NCBI RefSeq assembly: GCF_050633425.1
Contig: NZ_JBOEGM010000014.1
Span: 1 to 64,000, forward strand
Length of the DNA stretch: 64,000 nucleotides
Direction of reading: 5' to 3'
Origin: Pelagimonas sp050633425
GTDB lineage: Bacteria > Pseudomonadota > Alphaproteobacteria > Rhodobacterales > Rhodobacteraceae
Both the position numbers and the translations under genes were made by a program. The notes beneath the pieces were generated by a model. The model was given only the letters and a program-made list of their open reading frames with translations. It was not told the DNA's origin and did not search any database. This document shows, piece after piece, positions 17,762-26,557 of this stretch (positions within the stretch are counted from its first letter, which is position 1; the number at the start of each line of letters is the position of its first letter).

Positions 17762-18853
17762 ATGGCAAGGCGACGTAAATTAACAGCACCCTCCAGCGCG
17801 GATTTGAACCGTATCGAGGAGGAGTTTCGCCGCGAAACCTCGGGGGCATCACCCATGGCTCCGATCGCGCAGGTCGCGGCAGAGGCGGCGCAGTCTGTAC
17901 CGGTAACCGACCCCGATGTCAGGGCCGAAAACGCCCGCAATGCGTCGATTGCCAAAGAGATGCAAAAGAGCGAAGCCGCAGGCCTGTTGATCCGCGAAAT
18001 ACCCTTGGAGGAGATCAACCCCGAAGACATGGTGCGTGACCGCGCGCAGCTGGCCGAAGCCGATATGATGGAGCTCAGAACCTCCATCGCCGCGAGCGGT
18101 TTGCGGCTCCCGATTGAGCTTTATGAGCTTGATAAGCCGGACGGGAATGTTCGGTACGGCATTCTGTCTGGGTATCGGCGTTTTAAGGCTGTGCAGGCGC
18201 TTTTGGCGCTGACCACTGCAAGCAAATACAGCACGATCAAAGCCCTGATCCGTCAACCCGGTTCGGTGCCAGATGCGTTTGCTGCCATGGTTGAGGAAAA
18301 CGAAATTCGGGCGGGATTGAGCCCGTTTGAACGGGGGCGCATTTCTTCGATTGCGGTGCAAATGGGCGTCTTTGCCAGCACCGAAGAATCGGTGAACAAA
18401 ATGTTCAGCGCAGCCTCAAAAGCCAAGCGCTCAAAGATCCGCAGCTTTGCCCTGATCTTTGAAGAGCTCGGTGATCTGCTGGCCTTCCCTGAGGCGCTCT
18501 CGGAGAAGCAGGGGTTGCGGGTGGCAGCGGCTCTGCGGGGCGGGGCTGAGACAGCCTTGCGCGAGGCGTTGGGTGGCTCATTGATCGACAGTGCCAGTGC
18601 GGAATGGGCGGTTCTTGAGCCTGAAGTGGCGAAGTTTGAAGACAATGCGAGAGACGATCGCAAAGGTGGGCGCCCGACCAAAAAGGCCCGGATCAAGGGG
18701 CAGGGGGCAGAGGTTAAGACCTCGACGGGTTACGTCATCAAACGCGAAGAAGACAGCCGCGGGTATGTTATCCGTATTGGCGGTCGCGCGGTCGACAACG
18801 AGATGATGGACGTGTTGGTTTTGGAATTGCAGCGGCTCCTTGAGCGGCCGTGA
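17762..18853 (+). CDS. parB: Partition protein ParB (centromere binding)
   Basis: ParB/RepB-like protein of 363 residues. The ParB N-terminal domain (about 75-185) contains IREIPLEEINPEDM, GLRLPIELYEL, ILSGYRRFKAVQAL and MVEENEIRAGLSPFERG, the last being the box II arginine/glutamate patch. A helix-turn-helix region and a C-terminal RepB-type domain follow. It binds parS and loads ParA for segregation. A perfect palindrome lies inside its 5' end (17824-17838) and another just after its stop (18861-18877). Confidence 0.9.
   Translation: MARRRKLTAPSSADLNRIEEEFRRETSGASPMAPIAQVAAEAAQSVPVTDPDVRAENARNASIAKEMQKSEAAGLLIREIPLEEINPEDMVRDRAQLAEADMMELRTSIAASGLRLPIELYELDKPDGNVRYGILSGYRRFKAVQALLALTTASKYSTIKALIRQPGSVPDAFAAMVEENEIRAGLSPFERGRISSIAVQMGVFASTEESVNKMFSAASKAKRSKIRSFALIFEELGDLLAFPEALSEKQGLRVAAALRGGAETALREALGGSLIDSASAEWAVLEPEVAKFEDNARDDRKGGRPTKKARIKGQGAEVKTSTGYVIKREEDSRGYVIRIGGRAVDNEMMDVLVLELQRLLERP
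17824..17838. other. Candidate parS centromere site 1, inside parB
   Basis: GTTTCGC-C-GCGAAAC is a perfect 7-1-7 palindrome at codons near 21-26 of parB. The same core recurs at 18861-18877. Centromere function is inferred from the perfect symmetry and from flanking the parB gene. Confidence 0.55.
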
Positions 18854-18860
18854 GGCCACT

Positions 18861-18877
18861 GGTTTCGCCGCGAAACC
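18861..18877. other. Candidate parS centromere site 2, downstream of parB
   Basis: GGTTTCGC-C-GCGAAACC is a perfect 8-1-8 palindrome starting 8 nt after the parB stop. It extends the site at 17824-17838 by one matched base on each side. Confidence 0.6.
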
Positions 18878-19342
18878 TAAAGGCAAAATCTTAAGAGCCT
18901 GACCGGGCGTGCGAACGATGCGTTATGATGGTGGTGACCTGTCAAGGATAGGGGCGCTGGACCCCTGTCGATCTAAGGGTGAGGGCATCTGATTGGCCAC
19001 GCTAATGGTACGAAACTTCAAAGCGCCTGACGAGTAGGACCTTCTGAAAACTTCTGAAACGGTGTGGATCTGGCGGGCTGAAGTGAGGGCGTCGATACCC
19101 AACTCTTTCCGGCGGCTCAGGCGCGCGAAGCAAAGAAGCATATTCGGCAACAAACACAAGAATCGTCTGTCATCATAAACGTCTGGCATTCCACCAGTCA
19201 TCCTGCCAGACATGACAGGCTGATTTTGGAATTGAAATTCGTTACCGTTACGTTAACATGAATCGGGTCCGTGTAGTTGCAACTAAAAATTGCGTCATGC
19301 GGGTTGGTCTAAAGAAACGCTGCGCCATTTAGGGAGACCCTT
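18878..19342. other. Intergenic stretch without a supported gene
   Basis: About 465 bp follow the second parS-like palindrome. A minus-strand open frame of 96 codons at 18923-19213 has no ribosome site or recognised domain, and the plus strand is full of stops. The final 100 bp include GTTACCGTTACGTTAAC-like AT-richer sequence that may hold the promoter of the next gene. It may be a decayed insert, but no terminal repeats were seen. Confidence 0.4.
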
Positions 19343-19750
19343 ATGCGTTTGGTCTATGCGATTGTTGTCCTGTTCTGTGGTGTTCTCAGCGCTGCGGCCT
19401 CGGACACCGTTGATCCGGTGCAACAGCACAACTCTAACGCGGTCTGGTTTGAAAACTGGATTGGCCTATCGAGTGCGACGCTTGTTGTATCCGCACCCAA
19501 TGGCAAGACTGTCTCAGTTTACGCAGCGAATGGAACACCGGTTTATGAGCTGGAACGGGGGGCCGCGCTTGATGGTGTTTACCGATATGAGCTGAATGCT
19601 GCGACCGAAGAGGTTGAAGATATTGCGAATCCGATTGATAACGGCCGTGAGCAAGTTGCCACATCACAAACAAAATCGTTCTTCATGTCGGGATCATTTG
19701 TTGTGTCACGTGGAGTAATCATTACCCCAGAAGACATAAAAGAAGAGTAA
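19343..19750 (+). CDS. Small secreted protein of unknown function
   Basis: A 135-residue protein not recognised as a known family. A clear signal peptide (MRLVYAIVVLFCGVLSAAAS) is followed by a mature part rich in short beta-like stretches (ATLVVSAPNGKTVSVYAANG), ending in an acidic tail TPEDIKEE. The start follows AGGGAGACCC. It lies 57 nt upstream of a second secreted protein and is probably co-transcribed with it. Export and a surface or periplasmic role are likely; nothing more is visible. Confidence 0.7.
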   Translation: MRLVYAIVVLFCGVLSAAASDTVDPVQQHNSNAVWFENWIGLSSATLVVSAPNGKTVSVYAANGTPVYELERGAALDGVYRYELNAATEEVEDIANPIDNGREQVATSQTKSFFMSGSFVVSRGVIITPEDIKEE

Positions 19751-19807
19751 GCTGGTGCGATCCAGTTGCTGTACACCCCCCCCATTAACAAGGGATAGAG
19801 ATTTAAC

Positions 19808-20743
19808 ATGACACGAACATTTGATCGATCTTTGGCCGCAGGCATTGCCGCGCTTGGCCTTACAGCTGGGATAGCGCAGGCTGACCAGGTGTTTGTTGAC
19901 GACGTGATCGCCACAGGCAGTCTTTGCGTAGGCCAAGATTGCGTAAACGGTGAAAGCTTTGGCTTTGACACGATCCGCCTGAAAGAAAACAACCTGCGGA
20001 TCAAATTCCAAGATACGTCGAACTCGGCGAGCTTTCCGACAAATGACTGGCAGTTGACGGCCAACGATTCGTCCAATGGCGGCGCCAACAAATTCTCGAT
20101 TGACGATATCGACGGCGGTCGTACCCCGTTCACAATCGAAGCGTCTGCGCCATCGCATTCTCTTTATGTCGACGATGGTGGCCGGATTGGTTTGGGCACC
20201 TCAACTCCGATTGTTGACCTGCAAGTCGTGTCCGGCAACTCGCCGACCCTGCGTCTTGAGCAAAACGGCAGCAGCGGCTTTACGGCCCAAACATGGGACT
20301 TGGCCGGGAACGAAGCGAACTTCTTCGTTCGTGATGTTACAAACGGTAGCGCATTGCCGTTCCGTATCTTCCCCGACGCGCCGCAAAACGCTTTGACGAT
20401 TTTGGGATCGTCGGGTGACATTGGTATTGGGACGGCGACGCCAGATAGTCCGCTTCACCTAAGTCGTTCAGGTGCTGTAAACGCCCGCTTTGAAGACACC
20501 GCTCTGGGTGTGGAGTGGGAAAGCGGTCTTGCTGGAAACGACACGTTCAAAATCAGCGCTGTAGGAACCTCAGGGGTTCAGTTCCGCTTCACCCGCGAAG
20601 GTGGCATGGTCATGCAGCCACAGGCGGCAGCACCCACTGTATCGGTTGGTGACGGCATGCTTTACTATGATAACTCAGGCGCTCTTTGTGCCCGCGTGCA
20701 AGGTGCATGGGTTGTTCTATCTGGCACAGGAAGCTGCGTCTAA
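19808..20743 (+). CDS. Secreted tail-fibre-like protein with GIGT-TP motifs
   Basis: A 311-residue exported protein with a signal peptide ending GIAQA. Two repeats, RIGLGTSTPIVDLQV (about 125-139) and GIGTATPDSPLHLSRSG (about 207-223), match the GIGT-x-TP-x-x-LHV pattern found in phage tail fibres and some bacterial surface proteins, where it forms beta-rich trimeric stalks. Four cysteines occur (near 39, 45, 295 and 310), possibly two disulfides. No phage genes are nearby, so a surface appendage or matrix protein is likelier than a prophage relic. A hairpin terminator follows. Confidence 0.7.
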   Translation: MTRTFDRSLAAGIAALGLTAGIAQADQVFVDDVIATGSLCVGQDCVNGESFGFDTIRLKENNLRIKFQDTSNSASFPTNDWQLTANDSSNGGANKFSIDDIDGGRTPFTIEASAPSHSLYVDDGGRIGLGTSTPIVDLQVVSGNSPTLRLEQNGSSGFTAQTWDLAGNEANFFVRDVTNGSALPFRIFPDAPQNALTILGSSGDIGIGTATPDSPLHLSRSGAVNARFEDTALGVEWESGLAGNDTFKISAVGTSGVQFRFTREGGMVMQPQAAAPTVSVGDGMLYYDNSGALCARVQGAWVVLSGTGSCV

Positions 20744-20771
20744 ACGCGCCTGATAACTTGGCGAATTCAAG

Positions 20772-20804
20772 GCACCCCGCGATTTGGTTCGTGGGGTGCT
20801 TTTA
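20772..20804. terminator. Rho-independent terminator after the tail-fibre-like gene
   Basis: GCACCCCGC (20772-20780) pairs with GTGGGGTGC (20791-20799), allowing one G-T pair, followed by TTTTA. It also lies at the end of the convergent sulfotransferase gene. Confidence 0.8.
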
Positions 20805-21548
20805 CTTTGGGCAGAACGCCGACCCGGATCGGTATTGCGTGACCCAGTCGTCATTGATCGTCGTTGCTTGTTTCTTTGGGGCAGAGGCCAGGTCAACAGC
20901 CGCAGGAGGAACCGGAACGTCCAAGGCTTTGCAGATCGAAGCTGTGACGGACTGGGGGTCTTGGGTAAGGTCCTCGTAGCTCACCCGGATAGGGCGCGCT
21001 TGGACACTGGAAAAGAAGGCATCCCATGCCTGATCCTCGGTTTCCAATTCCTCAATGGTTTTTGCTATCGCGGCACGATCAAAAACGGGCACTTGGCTTG
21101 GTTTTTGCCAACTGATCCAGGCGCCGGTTTGTTTGGCGATTTCCATGGATACGGCCTGTGCCACCCGATCAGTTCGATCCAACCGGATGTAGGATTGCAC
21201 GTCGAGCCAACGCAAAAGCGGCTCACGGCGGGCAACGGTCGAAAACTGCGACCAGTGGGCTTTGATGCCAAACCATCCCGACGCAGAGCTGCGCCGCGCC
21301 ATCAGGGCCCTTAAAGTGCCGCGCAGGTTTGATTGATTCAAGTCTTTCTGCCAACGCATCCGGTGTTTGGGATGTAAGTATTCCAACGGGCTGCCGAGTT
21401 GCCCGGTGTGAAACAGCAGATTGGCCAGAAAATGGCTGCCTGACCGCCCGGATGAGGCGATGACATAGGTTTTGGGTTTTCCGACAAAGGGTGGCTGATC
21501 ATACTCAGCGCCAAATTGATCCCAACGGGGCCCACCCTGATCAGACAT
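20802..21548 (-). CDS. Stf0-like sulfotransferase
   Basis: About 248 residues. The 5'-phosphosulfate loop is YVIASSGRSGSHFLANLL (about 28-45), then GSPLEYLHP, the arrangement of Stf0 (trehalose 2-sulfotransferase) enzymes, which move sulfate from PAPS to a sugar. SYEDLTQDPQSV near the C terminus is also typical. ATG 21548 overlaps the end of the pyruvyltransferase gene by 8 nt. With the two upstream genes it suggests a sulfated, possibly pyruvylated, cell-surface or exported saccharide. The acceptor is unknown. Confidence 0.8.
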   Translation of the reverse strand: MSDQGGPRWDQFGAEYDQPPFVGKPKTYVIASSGRSGSHFLANLLFHTGQLGSPLEYLHPKHRMRWQKDLNQSNLRGTLRALMARRSSASGWFGIKAHWSQFSTVARREPLLRWLDVQSYIRLDRTDRVAQAVSMEIAKQTGAWISWQKPSQVPVFDRAAIAKTIEELETEDQAWDAFFSSVQARPIRVSYEDLTQDPQSVTASICKALDVPVPPAAVDLASAPKKQATTINDDWVTQYRSGSAFCPK

Positions 21549-22323
21549 GACCACGTGCCTTTAGGTCTGTGTACAAAAGCTCGGGGGCGAGGCTGCAAAC
21601 TTCGGGCAGGGCAGGGCAAGTCGCCAGGGCCAAATTGCTTGCAAAGTCAGACTCTTGGTTCCAGATCGGAATGTTTCGCGCTTTTACCTTCATAAAGGCG
21701 TAATAGTCGCGAAATTTAAAGCCTTCACCGACGACGCGGTTGCTTAGGTTGATCCAGATTGCAGGGATACCATAGGCATGCGCAAAGATAAGACCATGCA
21801 AAGACGATGAGATGATCAGCCGGCATTGCACCAAGGCATCAAGATACGGTGTCAGGTCCTGTTGCGCGGTTATGACTGCGCCGCCACGCTGGCGAACGTC
21901 GTCACAGAAAGGTTCGTCTTCATCGACGTAATGGGGGATCAGCCCAAAATCATATTTTTGACTTACCGACGGGTTGTAATACTTGGCCATCGACAAGGCC
22001 CCGTCGCCGATCATGCGCACGCCAGTATAGCCAAGACCTTCCAAGCGGACTTTGGTCAACGGCCCGCGCACCCCCAGAATTTTGAGCGGCTTGGCGCGCG
22101 GCTGAAGGGTGGGTTTCATGATGCCGGTGCCCCAAACGACGCTGTTTTCATCCGCATGCATAAGGGTGGAGCCTACACACATATAATGCTGAACAGACGA
22201 GGCTGCGTTCAGGGTTATTGGGGTCACTTCGCGACCACTAATTTTGCTGAGGAGAAAGGGGCTGGCCAAGTCCCCTGCGTTAATGTCGCCCGAGAAGTAC
22301 TTGATATAGAGAGGCTCTTTCAC
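21541..22323 (-). CDS. Polysaccharide pyruvyl transferase family protein
   Basis: A 260-residue protein starting at GTG. NAGDLASPFLL near the N terminus, VVWGTGIM, ILGVRGPLT, MIGDGAL and the late SSSLHGLIFAHAYGIPAIW are the family's conserved blocks. Members transfer pyruvate from phosphoenolpyruvate to sugar hydroxyls to form ketals, or are related glycosyltransferases. It is shorter than many members. It lies 6 nt after the GT25 gene and overlaps the sulfotransferase gene, so the three are one operon. Confidence 0.8.
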   Translation of the reverse strand: MKEPLYIKYFSGDINAGDLASPFLLSKISGREVTPITLNAASSVQHYMCVGSTLMHADENSVVWGTGIMKPTLQPRAKPLKILGVRGPLTKVRLEGLGYTGVRMIGDGALSMAKYYNPSVSQKYDFGLIPHYVDEDEPFCDDVRQRGGAVITAQQDLTPYLDALVQCRLIISSSLHGLIFAHAYGIPAIWINLSNRVVGEGFKFRDYYAFMKVKARNIPIWNQESDFASNLALATCPALPEVCSLAPELLYTDLKARGHV

Positions 22324-22329
22324 CTTGCG

Positions 22330-23160
22330 TTACCCCGATTTAGACGCGTGGGCGATTTGCGCCATATGGGTCTTGACGAGGTCACGATAGGCCTTGGCCT
22401 GTTGCACTTGACCCTGCGCCTCAAGATAGGCGGCGTGGTTGTCTTTTGGGTGAATGAGCGATGAAAATCTGCCATCTGACCACGACAGTTCAGAGGCAAG
22501 CGGCGGAAAGACCGTCACGGCTTCGCCGGGCAGGGGGGCATCGCGGTGCAAAAACACGTCGGCAGTGTGGTTCACCCGCTCAAATCGATCCAACAGGGCT
22601 TGCGCAAAGGCCGATGTCAAACCGTGGGCAGGATTAGACATCTTGAGCACGTCTTCGATACGGCAATCAGTGTCTTCGTGATCTTTGTTCAGGGCCCAAC
22701 CCATTCGAAGCAGCCGGGGTTGATCAGCAGCAAAGCCCAATTCGCCAGTGGCGTTTTTCTTGGCGAGAAACCTAAGAACTTTGGGCCACCAAGGGTGAAT
22801 TATCACATCATCCTCGAGCACCAGCGCCCGCTGAGGCGTTGTGGCGATTTTCTTCCAAAGATTCAGGTAGCTGGCGAAGACAGCGATCTGGGGCGGGATC
22901 AGCTGATTGTTGCAATCATCGCGCCCGCAAGACAGCTTGCCACAGCGAAAGCACGGCGGAAACTGATGTACCAAATTGGCGGATACAATGCGGTCCACAT
23001 CCGGGTGATCCGGGCCACAAGCGTCATGAAATGAAAACTGGGTGATTCCGACAGATGCAAGATGTTCGGCCACATATTCCCGACGATCAAGCGAGGTTGG
23101 AAGGCTGACAACATAAATGGTATCGAAAAAGCGCCAAAGATCCGAGTATGATGTCTGCAA
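22330..23160 (-). CDS. Glycosyltransferase family 25 protein
   Basis: About 276 residues. TIYVVSLPTSLDRREYVAEHL is the GT25 N-terminal signature and RALVLEDDVIIHP carries the DxD-like EDD metal site. GT25 enzymes add galactose or related sugars to LPS. A Cys cluster (CFRCGKLSCGRDDC, about 70-83) could bind zinc and is unusual for the family. The only well-placed start is TTG 23160, 8 nt after AAGGA. It heads the sulfotransferase operon. Confidence 0.8.
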   Translation of the reverse strand: MQTSYSDLWRFFDTIYVVSLPTSLDRREYVAEHLASVGITQFSFHDACGPDHPDVDRIVSANLVHQFPPCFRCGKLSCGRDDCNNQLIPPQIAVFASYLNLWKKIATTPQRALVLEDDVIIHPWWPKVLRFLAKKNATGELGFAADQPRLLRMGWALNKDHEDTDCRIEDVLKMSNPAHGLTSAFAQALLDRFERVNHTADVFLHRDAPLPGEAVTVFPPLASELSWSDGRFSSLIHPKDNHAAYLEAQGQVQQAKAYRDLVKTHMAQIAHASKSG

Positions 23161-23323
23161 CGGTCATTTCCTTGGTGGTTCGAAAAACGGATACCATGAT
23201 ATTGTTGAACTTCCAATTCCCGCACGCACTTATTGCAGGCTTGAAAATCCTTGCTCTCGGGGTGCAGGATTTCAAGGGCTATGTTAACGCCTTGGACACC
23301 CATAGGCTGAAGAGAGCTGAAAC

Positions 23324-26300
23324 ATGAAGAATGTCATAGAGCCTGAATATCAAAAGCGATTTTTATTGGCCTCGTTGATCATTGTGGTGCTGGCATATGC
23401 GTTTTGGACCGGGTCGCGCTATCCGGCGCTCAACGAAAAGGCGATGATGTCGGGCGCTATTCAGTTGGAAGATCCGCTGAGCTTTGAGGCGAAATATCCG
23501 CTGACCGAAGCCATGAGCGTGCTGGAAAAGATTGGTTATTCGACGCTGAATTGGATCAATACCAACAAGAAGGGCATGTTGTTTGGCATGTTATTCGCCG
23601 CAGGCTTCATGACCTTGCTGCCCTATATTCAGCGCCGCAGCTTTCGCGGAGGCTTTGCCAATTCGATGATGGGCATGGCGATTGGGGCGCCGTTGGGGGT
23701 CTGCGCGAACTGTGTCGCGCCGATTGGCAAGGGAATGTATTCTGCCGGGATGCGGGCGGAAACCATGCTGTCGGCTATGGTGGCCTCTCCGACCTTGAAT
23801 GTTATCGTATTATCTATGCTTTTCAGTCTGTTACCCTTTTACATGGCGGTCGCCAAGATCGGGATCAGCCTTGTGATGATTTTGGGGGTGGTGCCTTTGA
23901 TCTGCCGGCAATTGCCACGCAGGGAAATTGAAGTGCCGCTGGCCGAGCCGGTGCCGTGGTCGGCGCAGGAGCTTCATGACGGGTCGGAACCGCTGAGCGC
24001 GGCCATTGTTGCGGTGGCGATCGGCTATGCCAAAAACCTGTGGTATTTGATCAAGCTGACTGTTCCGTTGATGTTATTGGCGGGGTTTCTGGGGGCGACG
24101 GTTGGTGTGTTGCTGCCGCAGGATTTGATTGTCGGCCTTGGATTTGGGATCGGGATTTTGGCCTTGGTGACCTTGGCGGGATTGTTTTTGCCGGTGCCGA
24201 TGTCCTTTGACGTGGTCCTGACCGGGGCCTTGATCGCGACGGGTCTGGCGCATGGCTATGTTATGGCCTTGCTGGTCACGCTGGGCAGTTTTTCGGTTTA
24301 TCCGTTCTTCATTATCTACCAGACTTTGGGCAGACGGGCGGCGATGTTGATGGCTGCGTCGATTGCGCTTTTGGGGTTTGCCGCAGGTATTGGGGCCAAT
24401 GCCTATCACGAATGGCAAACCAAACGTGCGTTGGAATTGCTCTTGGGGGAGGCATCTGCGCCGGTGCTTTGGGGCGCGGCCGAGGCCGCAGGGCAGGAAC
24501 CCGCCTTGACAGTGAGCAGCGCCGATGCTGCGCGTATTGCAGTTTATGCCATGCCATTTGCCCCGCCCAGCCCGGCGGCAGACACAGGGTTTACCCGGAT
24601 GGAGGCCAGCACGCTGGGCATCGACAAACCGGTTGAGTTCACAATGCGCGATATGTGGCCACCGTTTTGGGAAGGCCGCAGTCTGTCTAGCGCCGATTTT
24701 GACCGCGACGGCGACATTGATCTTGCTGTCGCGTCAACCGAAGTTGGTTTGTATTTGTATCTTAACGATGGCACCGGTCAATTCACCCGTCAGGATGTGG
24801 AACTCGGGGCTTTGGCGAACATGCCGATTTTCAACGCCGTGTTGACCGATGTCGATAATGACGGCTGGCCGGACCTGTTTTTGGCCACCTATCAGGAGGG
24901 CAATTTCTGGTGGCGCAATGAGGGCGGCAAGTTTGGTGCTCAGCCGCCTCAGCCGGTGGCGAACAACCCAGAGGCACCGCTGAGCATGGGGCTTAGCTTT
25001 GCAGATGTGGACAGCGACGGGTTTTTGGATGTGGCCTTGGGCAATTGGGCCGCAGGGTGGTATCGGCGGATTCCGGGGGAAGAAGCGCGCAACCGTGTTG
25101 TGTTGAACAAGGGCGGGGCGCTGGATGGAAGCGCCTTTGTCGATTTGCCGGGCATTCCGGGGGAAACCCTGACGATTTTGTTTTCGGATTTGAACGCGGA
25201 CGGGCACCAAGATCTTGTTGTTGGGAATGACTTTGACATCCCTGACTATTTTTACCGCGGGGACGGGCAGGGCGGGTTGACGATGATCACCCAACCCGAG
25301 GGGCTGATCCCGCATACAACCACAACGACAATGGCGGTGAAATCTGCGGATTTGTTCAACCAAGGGCACCCGGCCCTGTATATGGCGCAGATCGCGGGGC
25401 GGTCTTCGGGCGTGTCGCAAAAGCTGAAAATGCAGCGGTTGGATAAATATTGTGATGCGATTCAAGACAGCGCATCCAAAGCCATCTGCGAGCAGAATAT
25501 GGCGATCAAGGCGTGGTACAAATCGGGCAACAGCTTTGATCCGACCTATGCAAATCGGTGTTTGGAGCTTGAAGGACGATATCAGGCCGAATGCAAGGCC
25601 ATGCTGGTCAAGGATCTTGCGATTCAGCGCCGCGATGCATCGCTCTGTGATTTGATCCCGGCCCAGCAACCGATCCCCAAAGCTTTTTGCGCGTTGCATT
25701 TCAAACCGGCGCGAACCCCCACGGCTGAGGAAATCACGCTGACGCATCCGCAAATCCTACGATCCAATGTGGTTTTGGAGTGGGACGGGGCGCGTTATGT
25801 GGACACGGCGGCAAAGCGGGGCTTGGATGTCGGCGGGTGGAGCTGGGACACCAAGATTGCAGATTTTGATCATGATGGTTGGCAAGACATTTTTATTGTC
25901 AACGGAACATGGGTGCCCAACGAAGTGTCGCCCTCAAACCTGTTTTTCCACAACACGGGAAAGGGTGATTTTGAAGAGGCCTCGGGCGCTTTTGGGCTTG
26001 AGGATTATCTTATGACAGCGGCGGCGACCCGGTTTGACATGGATGGGGACGGCGATCTGGATCTTGTCACGCATCCGGTAAATGGGCCGCTGATGGTCTA
26101 TAAAAACAACACCCAAACCCCCGGAATTGCCTTTCGTTTACAGGATGGAACAGGCAACCGTGATGCGATTGGTGCGCAGATTACGCTGGTTTCTAATGAC
26201 GGGTCCCAGCAAACACGAGAACTTCAACTGGGGGGTGGTTTTATGAGCTTTGACGCCCCGCAAGCCCATTTTGGGCTGGGCAGTGCGCGGTCGGCGGCCG

Positions 26301-26389
26301 AGGCAAGTATTCGCTGGCCGGATGGTCATGTCACAACCTTGGAAGGCCCTATAAACGTTGGCAAAATCTATTTGGTTGAACGGAATTAA
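23324..26389 (+). CDS. Permease fused to FG-GAP/VCBS repeats and an ASPIC/UnbV domain
   Basis: A 1021-residue fusion. Residues about 10-370 are a polytopic permease of the DUF318/ArsP-like type, with GAPLGVCANCVAPIGKGMYS and ASPTLNVIVLS as its conserved pore motifs. After a linker come FG-GAP-type calcium loops: DFDRDGDIDLAVAS (about 458), DVDNDGWPDLFLAT (508), DVDSDGFLDVALGN (561), DLNADGHQDLVVGN (621), DFDHDGWQDIFIVN (847) and DMDGDGDLDLVTH (905). About 950-1015 is ASPIC/UnbV-like. A Cys-rich insert lies near 705-805. The soluble half probably faces the periplasm and binds calcium. Transported substrate and role are unknown. The frame is continuous, so this is not two merged genes. Confidence 0.8.
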   Translation: MKNVIEPEYQKRFLLASLIIVVLAYAFWTGSRYPALNEKAMMSGAIQLEDPLSFEAKYPLTEAMSVLEKIGYSTLNWINTNKKGMLFGMLFAAGFMTLLPYIQRRSFRGGFANSMMGMAIGAPLGVCANCVAPIGKGMYSAGMRAETMLSAMVASPTLNVIVLSMLFSLLPFYMAVAKIGISLVMILGVVPLICRQLPRREIEVPLAEPVPWSAQELHDGSEPLSAAIVAVAIGYAKNLWYLIKLTVPLMLLAGFLGATVGVLLPQDLIVGLGFGIGILALVTLAGLFLPVPMSFDVVLTGALIATGLAHGYVMALLVTLGSFSVYPFFIIYQTLGRRAAMLMAASIALLGFAAGIGANAYHEWQTKRALELLLGEASAPVLWGAAEAAGQEPALTVSSADAARIAVYAMPFAPPSPAADTGFTRMEASTLGIDKPVEFTMRDMWPPFWEGRSLSSADFDRDGDIDLAVASTEVGLYLYLNDGTGQFTRQDVELGALANMPIFNAVLTDVDNDGWPDLFLATYQEGNFWWRNEGGKFGAQPPQPVANNPEAPLSMGLSFADVDSDGFLDVALGNWAAGWYRRIPGEEARNRVVLNKGGALDGSAFVDLPGIPGETLTILFSDLNADGHQDLVVGNDFDIPDYFYRGDGQGGLTMITQPEGLIPHTTTTTMAVKSADLFNQGHPALYMAQIAGRSSGVSQKLKMQRLDKYCDAIQDSASKAICEQNMAIKAWYKSGNSFDPTYANRCLELEGRYQAECKAMLVKDLAIQRRDASLCDLIPAQQPIPKAFCALHFKPARTPTAEEITLTHPQILRSNVVLEWDGARYVDTAAKRGLDVGGWSWDTKIADFDHDGWQDIFIVNGTWVPNEVSPSNLFFHNTGKGDFEEASGAFGLEDYLMTAAATRFDMDGDGDLDLVTHPVNGPLMVYKNNTQTPGIAFRLQDGTGNRDAIGAQITLVSNDGSQQTRELQLGGGFMSFDAPQAHFGLGSARSAAEASIRWPDGHVTTLEGPINVGKIYLVERN

Positions 26390-26557
26390 TGTGTGTTCGA
26401 CCCTGAGGTGTGCCAAAGTGATACAGTCAGGAAATAATTGACCCCAAGGCAACCATTGAGTTGCATCGGCTATTTTTTGCCAATTAGACTAAACGTAACT
26501 GTGACCTGCGAAATACGTGGGAACCACTTCTTTTGATACGACATTGGAAAATCCCTC

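Noticed and set aside
18923..19213. Possible small gene or transposon remnant on the minus strand
   Set aside because: No ribosome site, domain, terminal inverted repeats or transposase motif could be identified.
19808..20743. Prophage tail fibre
   Set aside because: It has a signal peptide and no phage structural, lysis or integrase genes within the window.
24734..25753. Minus-strand frame of 339 codons within the permease fusion gene
   Set aside because: The plus strand carries clear calcium-loop repeats there; the antisense frame has none.
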